Shown in pieces: positions 38,174 to 50,060 of a stretch of DNA of 64,000 nucleotides. The notes below the pieces were generated by a model, which saw nothing but the letters and a program-made list of their open reading frames with translations, had not been told where the DNA came from and did no database searches. Source of the stretch: Neodiprion pinetum (taxonomy: Eukaryota; Arthropoda; Insecta; Hymenoptera; Diprionidae); contig NC_060235.2 of NCBI RefSeq assembly GCF_021155775.2, positions 42,318,701 to 42,382,700 of the forward strand, written 5' to 3'. A program made the position numbers and the translations under genes. Position 1 is the stretch's first letter; each line of letters starts with the position of its first letter.

Positions 38174-38177
38174 TAAA

Positions 38178-40639
38178 GAGGACGAATAAGATTTTATACG
38201 ATTCGACACGGCTATTTTTTATCTTTCGCTCGAGGTTTCGGCGTTTTTGGAAAACAATAGCCTCGTAAAGTTTCCAAATGAGTTATACCTGCACCCTCAT
38301 TGCTCGAAGACGACTCGAATCTAGCTGTGAAAGAGATGACGCCGTTATGGCAGAAAAAAAAATTGTCCAACCGCGATAAAAGTCCTCGTCTCCTTTTGTA
38401 TTTTCTAAGGCTATTCGATCGCTAGTGAAATCGTGATACATATCAGTGCTTCTCCCGCGGGGCTTATCTTTGTCAAATTAACTTAGTCAGTCTCAGATTA
38501 CAGAACCTTGGACAAAACTCGGTAGCTGAACGAAAAATTCGTGTAACGAATTCGAAGCTCGATCAGTTACGTTCAAAGCGGGCGAAACGAGCTAATTAAT
38601 CCCTCGAGAGTAATAAAGGATCACCAACGGCGGTCGGCCGATACCTAAATTTGTTTTCACCCTCGTCCCCATCGATTTTCACTCCATTGTGTGTACAAGT
38701 TTGATCCCCGGTGCATTCGACGATTAGCGAGTAAACGCCGGATGAGTAATGGCGTTTTTAAACCGATGGCTGCGCGAGTAGGTGTTCCCAAAATTTTCAT
38801 TTTTTACTATCGATGGAAAACTAGGGAAATCGCACTCGGAGCAAGTTTCCTGAACTCCGCTAGAAAAGAGCGATGCACCGGCAAAGTTTTAACCCTTTCC
38901 GTTGGTTTTTTTTTTAATTTCACATCGGAAGAAAAAGTGGGAGTTTGCTCGGTCGGTAAAGATAGAAGTACTTACGACACAGCCTTAGAACAGCAATTAG
39001 TCAACCGTGACCTGGTGATTTTTAGTACGCGTTCCGAAACTAGCTGGCAGTACTGAAACTCCCTAGGACAGAGGCAGAGCTAGTCACGAACTCGGCTGCG
39101 CGAAACAGATAAAAAATTGCTGACGGCTCTAGAAACTAATTTCAGAACGTACCCGTTACAGGCGAGAGGTTATGGCTAATTGTTACTTGTCAACCGCTTG
39201 ATCCTAGGGAATTTTTTTTTTTTGTCACCAAATGTTTGCTCGAGACTACGAGCACGAAGGTCAGCCAATCAGAATTAAGCAAGTTGAACTGCGCGCGCTG
39301 CGAGCATCTCCCTTTACTAAAAACTCTCGTTATAGTTTTTATGTAGTTATTTTAGTTGAGTTTACGAATATATCCTCACTACAACTAGACTCACGTCTTC
39401 TAGTTTCTCAACCGCGTGTCATGTAACGTAAGTATCAACCGATCGTAAAAAAATACTTTACTATCATAAAATTTTTTTGTAAACATGTCGAGTTCAAAGT
39501 GAATCACTTGCCTCAAGAACTTTTCCGCCCTTTTCCGCCACCGTCACGTGAATTCGGGACCGGCTAATTCGTACGCATGTATACCTTGTTCTTATACAAA
39601 CTCGAGAGAGTCGTGGCAATGAGACGACTTTAGTAATTATCGCATAGCCACAGTAACAACTTCGCCAAGTTTTCGCTGCGGTCGCGGCTATGGGGGGCCG
39701 TAAATCAAAGCATCCATACAGCGAACAACAAAAACGACGAAAGCCGCTTCGTTATAGTTGCAGGCGGCCCGTTTATCCTGCGATAAACAAGCGCATCTAT
39801 AGCTGCGCATATTGCGTCCGCATGAATTTCCACCTGACGAATATACGGGAGTCGAAAAATAAATTCCCAGCACGACAAATGGGCAAAAAAAAAATTAAAA
39901 AATATCCCGTCGCGGTAATGCAGTCGTTACATTGCGCACTGCAGTGTATTTGCATAACAATATGTAATATGAGGCAAAACGCGACTCTTGCCATTTTTGG
40001 TTGGGCTGTTTTTTTTTTTTTTTTTACTTTTAGTAGCACATCCGAGACCCCGTTTAAACATTTTTGTACCGAATCATTTTGAATAATATACGAGTATACG
40101 AACCTTGTGACGATTGAACCCTTTTTTTTGCAGATTTTTCAAATACGTATAAAAGTTTCATTTTTTTGTTACAATTGTTTCAACATTCATCTCATGATGG
40201 AAGAAAATTTTTGTTATTTCTTCCCGAGCAATCGTGTTTTCGAATTAATTTTTCGCGTTTGCAGCATAGCAAAGCAAAATTTTGAAAAATTTTGCTGCTC
40301 TGTGACAATTGTGTAAAAGTTGGGGTGAAATTCATGTTTATGGAATTTTTCCAAATTCACGAACAAGTGGAAACTGAATTGTAAAGTTTGATAAATCGAT
40401 GAAAATCATCCAAGTGTTTCGGAGAATAGAAAATCGTGTAATTTGATGTATCTCCAGATACGTCGCAAAGCAACTTAAATAGAGAATATCGGTTTTTGTC
40501 AGTTAATTTGAAATTTTAGTAAAGACGCAGTTTGCGTCTCTCCGGTTCACTGCGTCATTTCGATTTACGTTCGATTGACAGACCTTTCTCAATATGAGTG
40601 TTGTATATTTTTACTTGATCTGCGTGAATTTGGGAACAA
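38178..40639. other. Non-coding DNA, nothing identified
   Basis: Frames at 38691-39056 and 39690-40082 are unrecognised. The short stretch 38940-38978 resembles 1445-1484. T runs occur at 39210-39221 and 40010-40024. Confidence 0.5.
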
Positions 40640-40939
40640 TGTTGTTCCGCCATTTTGTCTAAGTTTGTTTTGTTCAGTGTCTAACTTTGTTCTCGTCTTT
40701 GCCGTTTAACGTCTCAGATGGTTGTATTCTGTCCGTTGACTGAAGCGATTCTCACTTCTCTGCTCCGAGTCGGGATTTGAATGAAGAATGAAATGCAGGG
40801 GGAGTTTAAAGAGTCGCGATTGGTGAACAATCTTCTTAGATGTGTCAGTGCGAGACGATTGGTGTACAGATATCGTGGATCGAATGAATAAAACACTCGG
40901 CATGCTCTAACAAGTTGAACGCGTTTATTCAAACGATCA
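40640..40939 (+). mobile_element. Candidate solo LTR of a retrotransposon (~300 bp)
   Basis: Starts TGTTGTTCCGCC, contains a polyadenylation-type AATAAA at about 40886-40891 in the expected 3' part, and ends GATCA. The flanking pentamers AACAA and AACAT match at 4 of 5. The base composition (GC and TC-rich) stands out from its surroundings. No second LTR, primer-binding site or gag-pol remains nearby. Could instead be an unrelated promoter or exon. Confidence 0.25.
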
Positions 40940-43605
40940 AACATTCAATGCTAATGAGACATTTCCATTCTGAGATAACGATTAAAATTTCAAGCAGAGG
41001 TTAGAAACAGGGTTACCGACTTAAAAACTGGTGCTTTCGTTTTCTTAAGTTCAATAAAATTCTAGTTTTATTCGACTAGGACCAAGCAATGAAGCGCTAA
41101 CGGAAGTCCTCAGTTCTAGGAAATGGAGTTTGTAGAAGTGTTTGTGATCGTTTTACAATAAAACTTAAAATGACCGAGAAGAAATTAAATTTTTCCGGCA
41201 TTATCCGTAATTCAAAAAATGAGCGAACTTTGAGAAAGTTTGAACGCTTGTCTCTCGAAAGTGATGCCACGGTGTAAATAAAAAAAAAAAATAAACAAAT
41301 GAAATTGAAACAAATTTGAAACAAATTTGCGTTTCAGAGATCAATGCTAATTTGAGACAATTGGTATGTAACTTCGTAAAGAAGTTCTTCGTTTAATTAG
41401 ACTCCTCATGCTGCTAACTCATCGGAGGAACGATTTTCATTCGGCACGTACATCTGGATTACATTTAGAGTTGTACAAGATAATGAGTATTATTATCAAG
41501 ATGAAGATAAGATCATTCGTGTACTCAAATTCATCTAGATAAGATGAAAGACAGTTTCTCATACAATTATTTCTACGAAATATAAGATTGTCCTAATCTT
41601 CATCTAGATAATCAAAAACATATCGATAAAAATCGGAAGATTTTTGACGTACCGAGAAAAAAGAATTATCGATTTCATCAAATATTTCTTTCGGCGTGGT
41701 GAAAAAAAACATATTGTTGTTGCGATTTGTTTTTTCTTGAGACAGCCAAATATTCGGTAGAATCAACCAGAATCGGTTAAGATTTTATCGTGAACAACGG
41801 TAGAGTTGGTTAGGATCAAGTCAAGTTCATTTCAAGTAATACAAAATTTTTTGTTTGTCTCAAGCGGTCCTTTTACTCAGTGATTGTAGATTACGCAGAG
41901 TTTCTTTCAGAAATACGTTTTCATTGTACTATTTATCCGGAGTTTTGTCTCTTTTGTCATTTTGTCTTATCTTTATAACGTAAAAAAGATACAGATAGTC
42001 GGTAGATTTATATAGACGAAAATGAGAGACGAACTTGACTCAGATTCAATCTTCGTAATATAAAAGATGGTGTACATTTACCTGAGATGATTATTTCAGA
42101 TAATATTATCCAGATAATGTAGAATACCAGACTTACTTATACGTGTGTAAACAGCACTGGAAACGTGACAGGCAGAAATTATTCGACACAGTGAAATGTC
42201 GGAGAGTATTTGTCGTAGAAATTTAGGCCTGATTACGGACGAGTTCACGCCACTCGAGTGCGTCTGATTGGAAAAATTTCAATTGGGTGTACAAAATGTT
42301 CACCCTGAAGTGAAACGCGGTTGATAATCGTTCCGTTCGCTACGTCTACTCTTCCGTATAATTGGATTTTTTTTTTTTTGTTCTTTTGTGTGTGTTTTTT
42401 TTTTTTTTTTTGATTGGAGTTCAATGCGACTGATCATGCCGAGAATTCCCTGGTAAGCGAAGATAACGAAATCTCATTGGCTTCCAGGGGTAACTGTGCT
42501 TTAAATTCGTTTTGAAATTATTCGGGGAAATTTTAAATAAATACCGGACGATTTGTCTAATTTTTAAATTATTACAATTCGAAGGAAAAGGAAACCAAAG
42601 GATGTTCAAGGAAACTGTCCCTTTTCGAATATGTATGTAGATATAGATATACTTAAACGAGATCCGCCTTGTATCAGTTGTAAATAAATTATATGCCCGA
42701 TTAGCGTGAACTTAAATTTTTATTAAGGTCCGATAAAATTCAGCGAAAAATAATTCATTTTCAAAATCTATACCTGTTATCGACAATCCTTGTGCAGAAT
42801 AATTTTTCGACGATTCATTGACGAACAAAATGAGCGATTATTCATCGAAATTGCTCGATAATCTGACCAAGTCACGGGTTATCAATCACTGAACTATTTC
42901 AATGAAACTCCGCGGCTTAGAATTTTATTCCATAACGAGGCGAAAGTTTTTTAATAAAGCTTATCAGAATCTGATCAACAATCAGTTATCGATTTCAAAC
43001 TTCTGTTTTCTTCTTTTTTTTTTTTTTTTTTTCCAATCATTCCGTCGCAAGACTGTTTTTACCGGCCTTGAAATGTATCTGAAACGTCTTTGAAAAGGTG
43101 AATCTAGTCTGATAACATTGACGAGCCAGCGTTTCGCAATTAACCTTTCTTCGTCATAGGTATAAATGTCACGAAGCGATTCTCCGCAGCGATTGTTGTG
43201 CCAATCCCTTCGTATTTGATAATTGAGAGAGCGTCTCTTACCTATTAATAATCACTCCTCGGGCTTTATCTCAAGGTTCGGATACCTCGTCGCGTTCAAA
43301 GAATATAATTATCATCCCCCGACTTGATACCAATTATTCTCGTCCCTTACCACCATCCTTGGATATATTTTTCCCGTTGCAGCATCCCGATCACTGTCAC
43401 AGCCTCGCTCTTAAGGAATTCAAATTTCATATCCCAGCTGTATAATCCGATGAGTAAAATTTGCATTCGGATATCCTCTTAATTGTTTCCCGGGCCTGAG
43501 GGCCGACCTAATAATTATTCGCGAATAACAATGGATGGTTATACACATTTTCCGCTCCGAAATTAAAATTCCACGAAGATTTAGAGGGTCAGCATGAACA
43601 CGGTG
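40940..43605. other. Non-coding DNA with a cluster of GATAA motifs
   Basis: Between 41480 and 42120 the words AGATAA/TTATCT recur about eight times, including ATCTAGATAA twice (about 41533 and 41604). It could be a GATA-factor enhancer, a degenerate repeat, or chance in AT-rich DNA. Confidence 0.35.
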
Positions 43606-44012
43606 TTATTAGAGAGTTTTTTTTTCCATTGGATTCTAAAATCAGTGATATTAAGAAATTTTTACACTCCTGGTATCACCAAAATATGACTAGTAAGATG
43701 TTTTTTTTTTATCTTTTTTTTTTTCAGTCAAACATTTCCGCATTATTTAATTTTAACAGACTTCAAGTGTAATTTCAGTCATAAGTATGAATTTAGAATT
43801 CAGTGTAACTTCAGTGGTGCAAGAAATCTTTCGATTTCAGCGTTATTTCCAGTGGCGGAGACGAAAATTTTTAATTCAGTGTCTCTTCGCTGGGACTTTG
43901 ATATGCTTTCAATGCAATTACGGTGAAAATAAAGTGTGAAAAAATTCCGAACCGTACCGTGAAATCTGAAGCGAAATTTCGGTTCAATTTCAATTTCACG
44001 AAATCCGCGAGG
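43606..44012 (-). repeat. Dispersed repeat rich in CTGAAAT/ACTGAA motifs, copy B, inverted
   Basis: Reverse complement of the 19097-19570 repeat: GAACCGAAATTTC, ATTTTCGTCTCCGCCACTGG, GAATTCTAAATTCATACTT and AAATAATGCGGAAATG blocks occur in the same order on the minus strand. It ends at CACGAAATCCGCGAGG (44012). Poly-T runs interrupt it near 43700-43725. Confidence 0.75.
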
Positions 44013-46096
44013 AAAGCGAGGATTGCCAAGCTTCCGTTACTAAAGAATTGAAAGTGTCCGCCGATACTTTGGCCGAAAAAAAAAAAAAAAAAAAGAAAAA
44101 ATTCGGCTAATCTTCTCGTTACTTTTCTCCGCAAGAATCGCTTCGTCGAGTAAATGCTTCGTTCATCTTCACCGAGACTCGAACATGACGGGTGTTAAAA
44201 TCGACCTCCCACGATTAAAGTAAATGGCAGAGACGCTATTTTTTTTTTTTCTTTTCTTCTTTTTTTTTCTCCTTTCAAATCTATCCAGGGTCGGCTTCGT
44301 GCCGAATAAAATATCCCGAGTAAGCTGATCGTGATTTTGGCCTCGCGATGAAAACATGCCGATATTAAGTTTCGTCCACCGAGCTTTGGCGGCTCGTTAC
44401 AAACGTCAAGGCTCGTTATAGGCGCGGTCTGCATTCGAATGGCTGCAGACTGATCGAGAGCCCCAATTTGTTGGGGGCTCGATAAAATTCGGGTGTAGAA
44501 TTTAGGGAAACCGCCGTCGCGACGCCGCATCCTCGCCGTCCTTACGACGGGACATTGATCCTATGGTTCGACCTTCGCTCGAGCTTGACCCTGACCTTGA
44601 CATTGACAATGCGTGTCGTTTGGCCCCGTCGACTAAATCGTTTCCACACTTCCTACTTCTAAGTGCTCGGAGAAGAGGGGAAGTTTTTGTAAGGCAACAG
44701 GTTTGCAACGAAAAAAACTGCGCAGGTTTTTCGTACCGTTTATTGTAGATTTTCACTCGCTGAAACCGGGAAATATACTCGAGATGTTCCATCGGGTCAG
44801 GTTTTTTCTTCAACTCGTGCTTGTGGTTTCATTCGGAGTGAAAATCCCGTTTAAATCGAAATCTGGTATCATATTTTTGATTATGAACGTCCTAAGCAAA
44901 CGTCGTTTCTTACGTTCGTTTGATATGTATCGGAGCGAGACTCGAGAATAATTATACAAACAGGAAAACGGAAAATGGAAAGCGGAACCGTCTTCGGAGA
45001 AGAATCTAATGAGGGAAGAAGAAAAGGTTTCACAGGCAAAAAGAATGAACACGGAATATTAAGTACATATCGTGGAGAAATTGTTTGTTTAATTTCGTAA
45101 GAAATATTGTTTAGTCCGTTGGAATAAAATCATGGTTTTTTCGTGCAAGCACATTTCATTTTGCAAGAATGCTGTGCGTGATGGAGGAAAATGGAAGTTA
45201 AAAAAAAACAGATGGACTGATTTGAATGAAACTCAGGGGTCCATTGATTCAACTTCATTCAACACAGAATTGGTCAGATTTTGAGAAAAATCATCCGGGC
45301 AATTTCTTCTCTCCCTTTCCAAGACCCCTATTTTCACAAATAATGGTCTTTTTAGGTCAGTCCTTATTCCCGCTTATCGATTCATCTTCAATAAAACTGT
45401 TTAGTTTGCAGTTACACGATATTCCAAAGGTTAAAGTTTATCACGCAATCCTGAATTCAGGTTCTCTCTTATTTTTTCTCATGAAAAATTCAGGCCAATT
45501 ACAGACAAATTTTATTTCGCTCCTCCAAACTTGGTAAAAAGTTCTTTTTTTTTTTTTTTTCATTCAATCACTGATACGATCAGTTAACATTTACACCGTT
45601 AACCGATGATACTAATCGTCATTTTTTCTCTGCACTGTTCTTACTGCAAATAAATTGTATCCCAAGGTTAAATAACTTTTTAAAATCCAATCGAATAGGA
45701 TTGATTAACCAAAAACTAATTCTATGATTATTAACTGAAATCGTTGCGCAGACTTGAATTTCAAGATCCAAGATCCGTCGGATAAAATAACGGAACTTTG
45801 AACTTTTGATCAATGCAGGAAGCGTCGTACTTGGCGAGGCAATTTCATCCCTCTCAAAAGTCGCCCGTAAGAAAAAAAAACAAAAAAATATTACCACAGG
45901 GTCTTAAAACGGTGTATAAATAAAAATGACGAAATACTTTGTCCAAAAAAGTTTCTCAGAAACAAAAAACTTGCGTCCGAAAAACTTACGAGGGAAAACA
46001 ATGATAACAACGACCATATTCGACGGTACATAAAACAATTGCGCGAAAATTTCACTCCGTAAATGCAACGAAATTTATTCAAAGTGCAAGGCATCC

Positions 46097-46122
46097 TTTT
46101 TTTTTTTTTTTTTTTTTTTTTT
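46097..46122. repeat. Poly-T run of 26
   Basis: Uninterrupted T run. Confidence 0.95.
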
Positions 46123-46697
46123 CGAAACTTCTCTAAGAGCGGCGGCGACGCGCGGCGATTAATTATCGCGAAAGTGTGCGGCCTAATGGCAGAGACATTG
46201 TCGTTAACAACTTAGTCCGTGTAATTTGGATTAAAAAAAAAAAAATGGTGTCTGCGGTTCGAGGGCCCGACTGTATCACTTCTCCGCAGCTCGAGGCCAA
46301 TTTTTCAACCCCTTCAACAGCCAATCGACACGCCGTTGGATCACAATTTTAAAAAACCCAGAGCTCTTACAGCCTCTGGAGGCATATTAAGAGCCGTAAC
46401 ACGCAGATATAATTTCTTCTGAGGGTCGGAGACGTCAGCGTTAAAAGTTGCGAAATTGCCGGTGGGAATAACTTTATGCCAAGGATGCTGGAATAAAATA
46501 ACGTCGGGCATCGCATAGAGATGGAAACGCAATTTTGGTCCTCGCGATTTTTCTCTGGCCAAAAATTTGATGCTCGTAAATTTTATCAAATCGCGGGAAT
46601 GCTTCGTGGATTTTTATCTCACCCTAAATTTTTTCCTCTCATTTTTTTTTTTTGCTTTGTCTTGTTTTGTTTTTTGATTTTTTTTTTCTTTTTCTCC

Positions 46698-46699
<2 letters not shown>

Positions 46700-46729
<30 letters not shown>
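46700..46729. repeat. Poly-T run of 30 within a ~100-bp T-rich tract
   Basis: Longest homopolymer in the window. The whole segment 46640-46729 is almost pure T with a few C and G. Confidence 0.95.
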
Positions 46730-46730
<1 letters not shown>

Positions 46731-47745
46731 GCGCAGATCCTTGTCAGCCCGGGAACACAATAATCCCTACATCCATCAGCCGGGAAACGAGGACCTGATT
46801 TCCCGGTGCTTGAACCGGACCAGTCCTCGGTCTTCGGTCAATCCCGCATAGTTATGGGAACGATCACGCGCTGCAAATCTTACATTTTACAAGCTCTTCG
46901 CGGAGGCGTTTACGCGTGGCGTGAGAAAAAAAAAAAAATTTAATAAAAATTATGTTCACCACCGTGGAACGGGTATTTTTCTTTCACGCCGCCGCAGATC
47001 GAAATATATTATTCTGGTTGGAAAAGATGAGTTTCGGTCTCTTTTTCTCAGAGAAAATAATAAACATCATCGCTGATTTTGCGATCCAATCGGCCGGATG
47101 GAAAATACACCGGAATAGGCTCGGCGAGGAATTATTTAAAATGAAAATCACGTACAACTATTTTTTCAAACCTTGTGTAAATAACAAGTGCCGGAATAAA
47201 GTCGGTGATTTATATACATATACATGTATATTGTATATCTTATGCCTGTGAATATTTTCTCAGGTATTAAAAAAAAAAAAAACCCTAATATCGTCTATAA
47301 ATTTTAGACACGTATGTAATATATTACAAGCACTGGGTATATGGCAATAATATCAATAAACATTCAGCGGTTATTGCCACGCATTTTAATGCTACTCCAC
47401 GACTTTCGATCCGCGTAACTCACGGTTGAATTGTTGCTTTTGTCATTAACGGATGTCCATGAAAATAATCAACGTGTGAATCCTCCCACCGAATTCCGCG
47501 TTCCTTGCTCGATATCATTCTTGTATTTCAAACCAATGTCGACGAATCACCGGAAGTTTCACCGATCGATCGATTATTCAAAGCCGTGCGGAGGTGTGAA
47601 GAATTTTTTTCCAAGCTTACCACGCAGGGAAATTAATTGAATAATCTGACCGATTCAAAAGCTCGGCCCTGATTTTTTCAAAGCTAATCAGGCGCGAGTT
47701 TTGCAGAGGATTTATTTACCCAAAGGATAATTTCGTTGAGGTTGA

Positions 47746-47772
47746 AGTTATTATTATTATTATTTATTTATA
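47746..47772. repeat. (TTA)n microsatellite
   Basis: About seven TTA units, running into TTTATTTATATAT. Confidence 0.9.
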
Positions 47773-49079
47773 TATTTTTTTTTGCTGCATCTTGTAAACC
47801 TAGCGTTTGTGAATTATAACAATTTTACGTGTCGACATATTTTCCTCGTACCAACTGAGGAACTGAGGAAAAAAATCTGTCCTCGGACGATTTGCAGGTT
47901 ATTCATTTGTAAATCGTTTGAATTGATTTTCATTAGAATCGAAAAAAAAAATATAGCAAAACTATACCGATTTTCTGTTTAAAAAAATTTTTACCGTAAG
48001 TTACGACACGTTGTTAATAGTAAGGTGTTCGCGATTGAAACTCAGTGTAATTACATTTGTTTTCCACGTTACAGGCACAGTTCTAATTTAACTAGATTTA
48101 ACTCTGTCAGCTTTTGCGTTTTTTAAACATCTAGTAACCGATGAACGAATTATCCTTGTTCAGTTCTACGACAACTTTTTACCTCTGCGAAAATAAACAC
48201 TTGGAAAAATTCAACCCTGTATCCCCAAATCACGAATGATCGATTACGCGATTATACGAGCTATTCCTCCGGTACATAAATTTCGCTTCACACATCTGGC
48301 TCGGCTTATTGCTATAACATTTTTGTTGGGCTACCTTACAAGCCGGGTAAATTTGTCTGCAATTCTTTTTCGTCATTTGAATAACGATCGAGACATGTAA
48401 AGGAGGTTTTACGGACCGCGCGATAAACTCGATCGCAGCCTTGCGTAAGGTCGTCGAATCGCTAATTGGCGTATCTTGATCAGGTGGTTTATTTCTCAAC
48501 ATTGTACTTTTTCTCAAGGCGCCAATCGAAAAGTTTTTCAGAAATAGCGAAAAACTAACCGTCATAAAATCTTGAAGAAGTAGGAAAATATTTAGAGATC
48601 GCAACCAATCGTTGTAATATTTTTTATTTACTTTTATGCATACACCTTACGGACTTGTGTATACGTTAGTTTATTTTCTTGCATCGTGGTCCGATTAATT
48701 GTTCACCAATCAACAGCAAACTGCGCGTAACAATTCCGAATTTGGCTGTCATCGTCTTTTATACGAAATATTAATCATCTCCGAGAAATTTGGCCAACAT
48801 TTTTGCTACCGAAGGAGGAATATTTTCTTTTCGCTAGCTAGATTTTTATCAACGATAATAAATCGAACCACGGTATGAAAAAATTAAACTAATATACATA
48901 CGTAAGTCCGTAAGGCGTAGAAATAAAAATAAATAAAAAATATCACAATAAACGGTAACAACCTTTAAATATATTTTCAGAGACAATTTTTTTTCCAGCA
49001 TTTGTCACAAATTTTTCAACTCTTTACCCTACGCCTTAATGTCAACGAGCGGCGATTCGCTTCAAAATTTAATGGTAAA

Positions 49080-49119
49080 ATGGAGTTGAAAAAACTATTG
49101 CAACGAGTACTCACAATCG
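49080..49119 (+). CDS. Speculative initial coding mini-exon (13 codons)
   Basis: AAAATGGAGTTG opens a frame reading Met-Glu-Leu-Lys-Lys-Leu-Leu-Gln-Arg-Val-Leu-Thr-Ile and runs into a near-consensus donor ATCG|GTAAGT at 49120. No partner exon was found downstream. A TATAAAAG at 49390-49397 stands on the wrong side to serve it. Low confidence. Confidence 0.12.
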
Positions 49120-49389
49120 GTAAGTCGATCCTTGAGCTGCTGGTTCTTACCCACTAAAGTTCTTCGCCTTTATCTGATCGAAGTCCTTTACAGGATCGAG
49201 TACCTTGAAGCTTTTTCACTATATCGTTTACCGCCCGCATTTCATCGCCTCTATCGCTAGGCGTCGAGATTTTTATCGTCACGTCTCACCGCGTTTGTCA
49301 GAACGACGAAAAGGACTCCTCTGGTCCTTTCTTCATCTCTACACTTTCACACCGTTCGTCCGCAGATCCGCGCTAGATTAAATTTCACC

Positions 49390-49397
49390 TATAAAAG
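49390..49397 (+). promoter_or_regulatory. Candidate TATA box (TATAAAAG)
   Basis: CCTATAAAAGCGCGG sits at the left edge of a GC-rich island (about 49440-50000). An initiator-like TCCAGT lies about 40 nt downstream (49427-49432), somewhat too far. If real it would drive a + strand transcript into the island. No exon was recognised. Confidence 0.2.
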
Positions 49398-49439
49398 CGC
49401 GGTCGAATTTAATGTAAGACAAATCGTCCAGTATTATTT

Positions 49440-50060
49440 CCCAATCTAAGAAGCGCGTCGCTTAGCTTCAATTCCGCATCCTTTAAAACCGCTCTGCGGA
49501 ATACACGTTCCGGGAAGAGAAGAAACGTCCCCCTTGTCACTGGGAGTTTCACTAAAAAATAGGGACGCGAGCGTGCGAAAAGAAAAAAACAACGTCCAGA
49601 AAATAGGGAAGGGGTGGAATTATCCCGAAATTTTTCCCGCCTCCGAATTCATTCATGCTTTTCCACACCGAAAGGATCGGCTCCTGAAAGTCCTGCAGGT
49701 TTGGCCGCGCGGCGTCCTCGCGTGGCACTGCGATGCGCTTCGCGGCAAGTTCTCTTCTTCATCGGCAGAAACGTCGCCGCGGGAACGTCGAGAGACGCAG
49801 GCGCGTTTCAAAAAGCACAAAATCACTTGTGCGCGATGACGTAACGACGCCGCAGGGTCACGTGGTGGCCACCGATCGTCGAAAAGTGCCGGGCTTGTTT
49901 TCCCAATTTCGCAAGCTCGGGACGAACGGTCCGCCTTTCACCCACCGTTATCATTTTTTTTTTTTTCCCTCCAGCAATGTTTCCCGGGGAATGTTGCAAC
50001 GGGACCGAGAAAATGTTGCGTCCGCGGAGCAGAGAGAAAAAAACTGTCGCAGATATTCCG
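49440..50060. other. GC-rich, CpG-rich island with overlapping short frames
   Basis: The densest GC/CpG stretch in the window (for example CCGCGCGGCGTCCTCGCGTG at about 49706). Three overlapping + strand frames of 76-128 codons exist (49534-49839, 49614-49844, 49733-50119), as expected when stop codons are rare. None has recognisable motifs. It may be a promoter, a 5' UTR or regulatory island. Confidence 0.35.

Larger units (their letters stand above)
44013..49079. other. Non-coding DNA with very long T runs; no confirmed gene
   Basis: Minus-strand frames at 44195-44813 overlap two + strand frames and show no known domain. Homopolymers at 44076-44094, 46097-46122 and 46700-46729. Confidence 0.5.

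Noticed and set aside
44195..44813. Two overlapping minus-strand frames with Ser/Arg-rich sequence
   Set aside because: They overlap two + strand frames, one contains a lysine run from a poly-T tract, and there is no family match.
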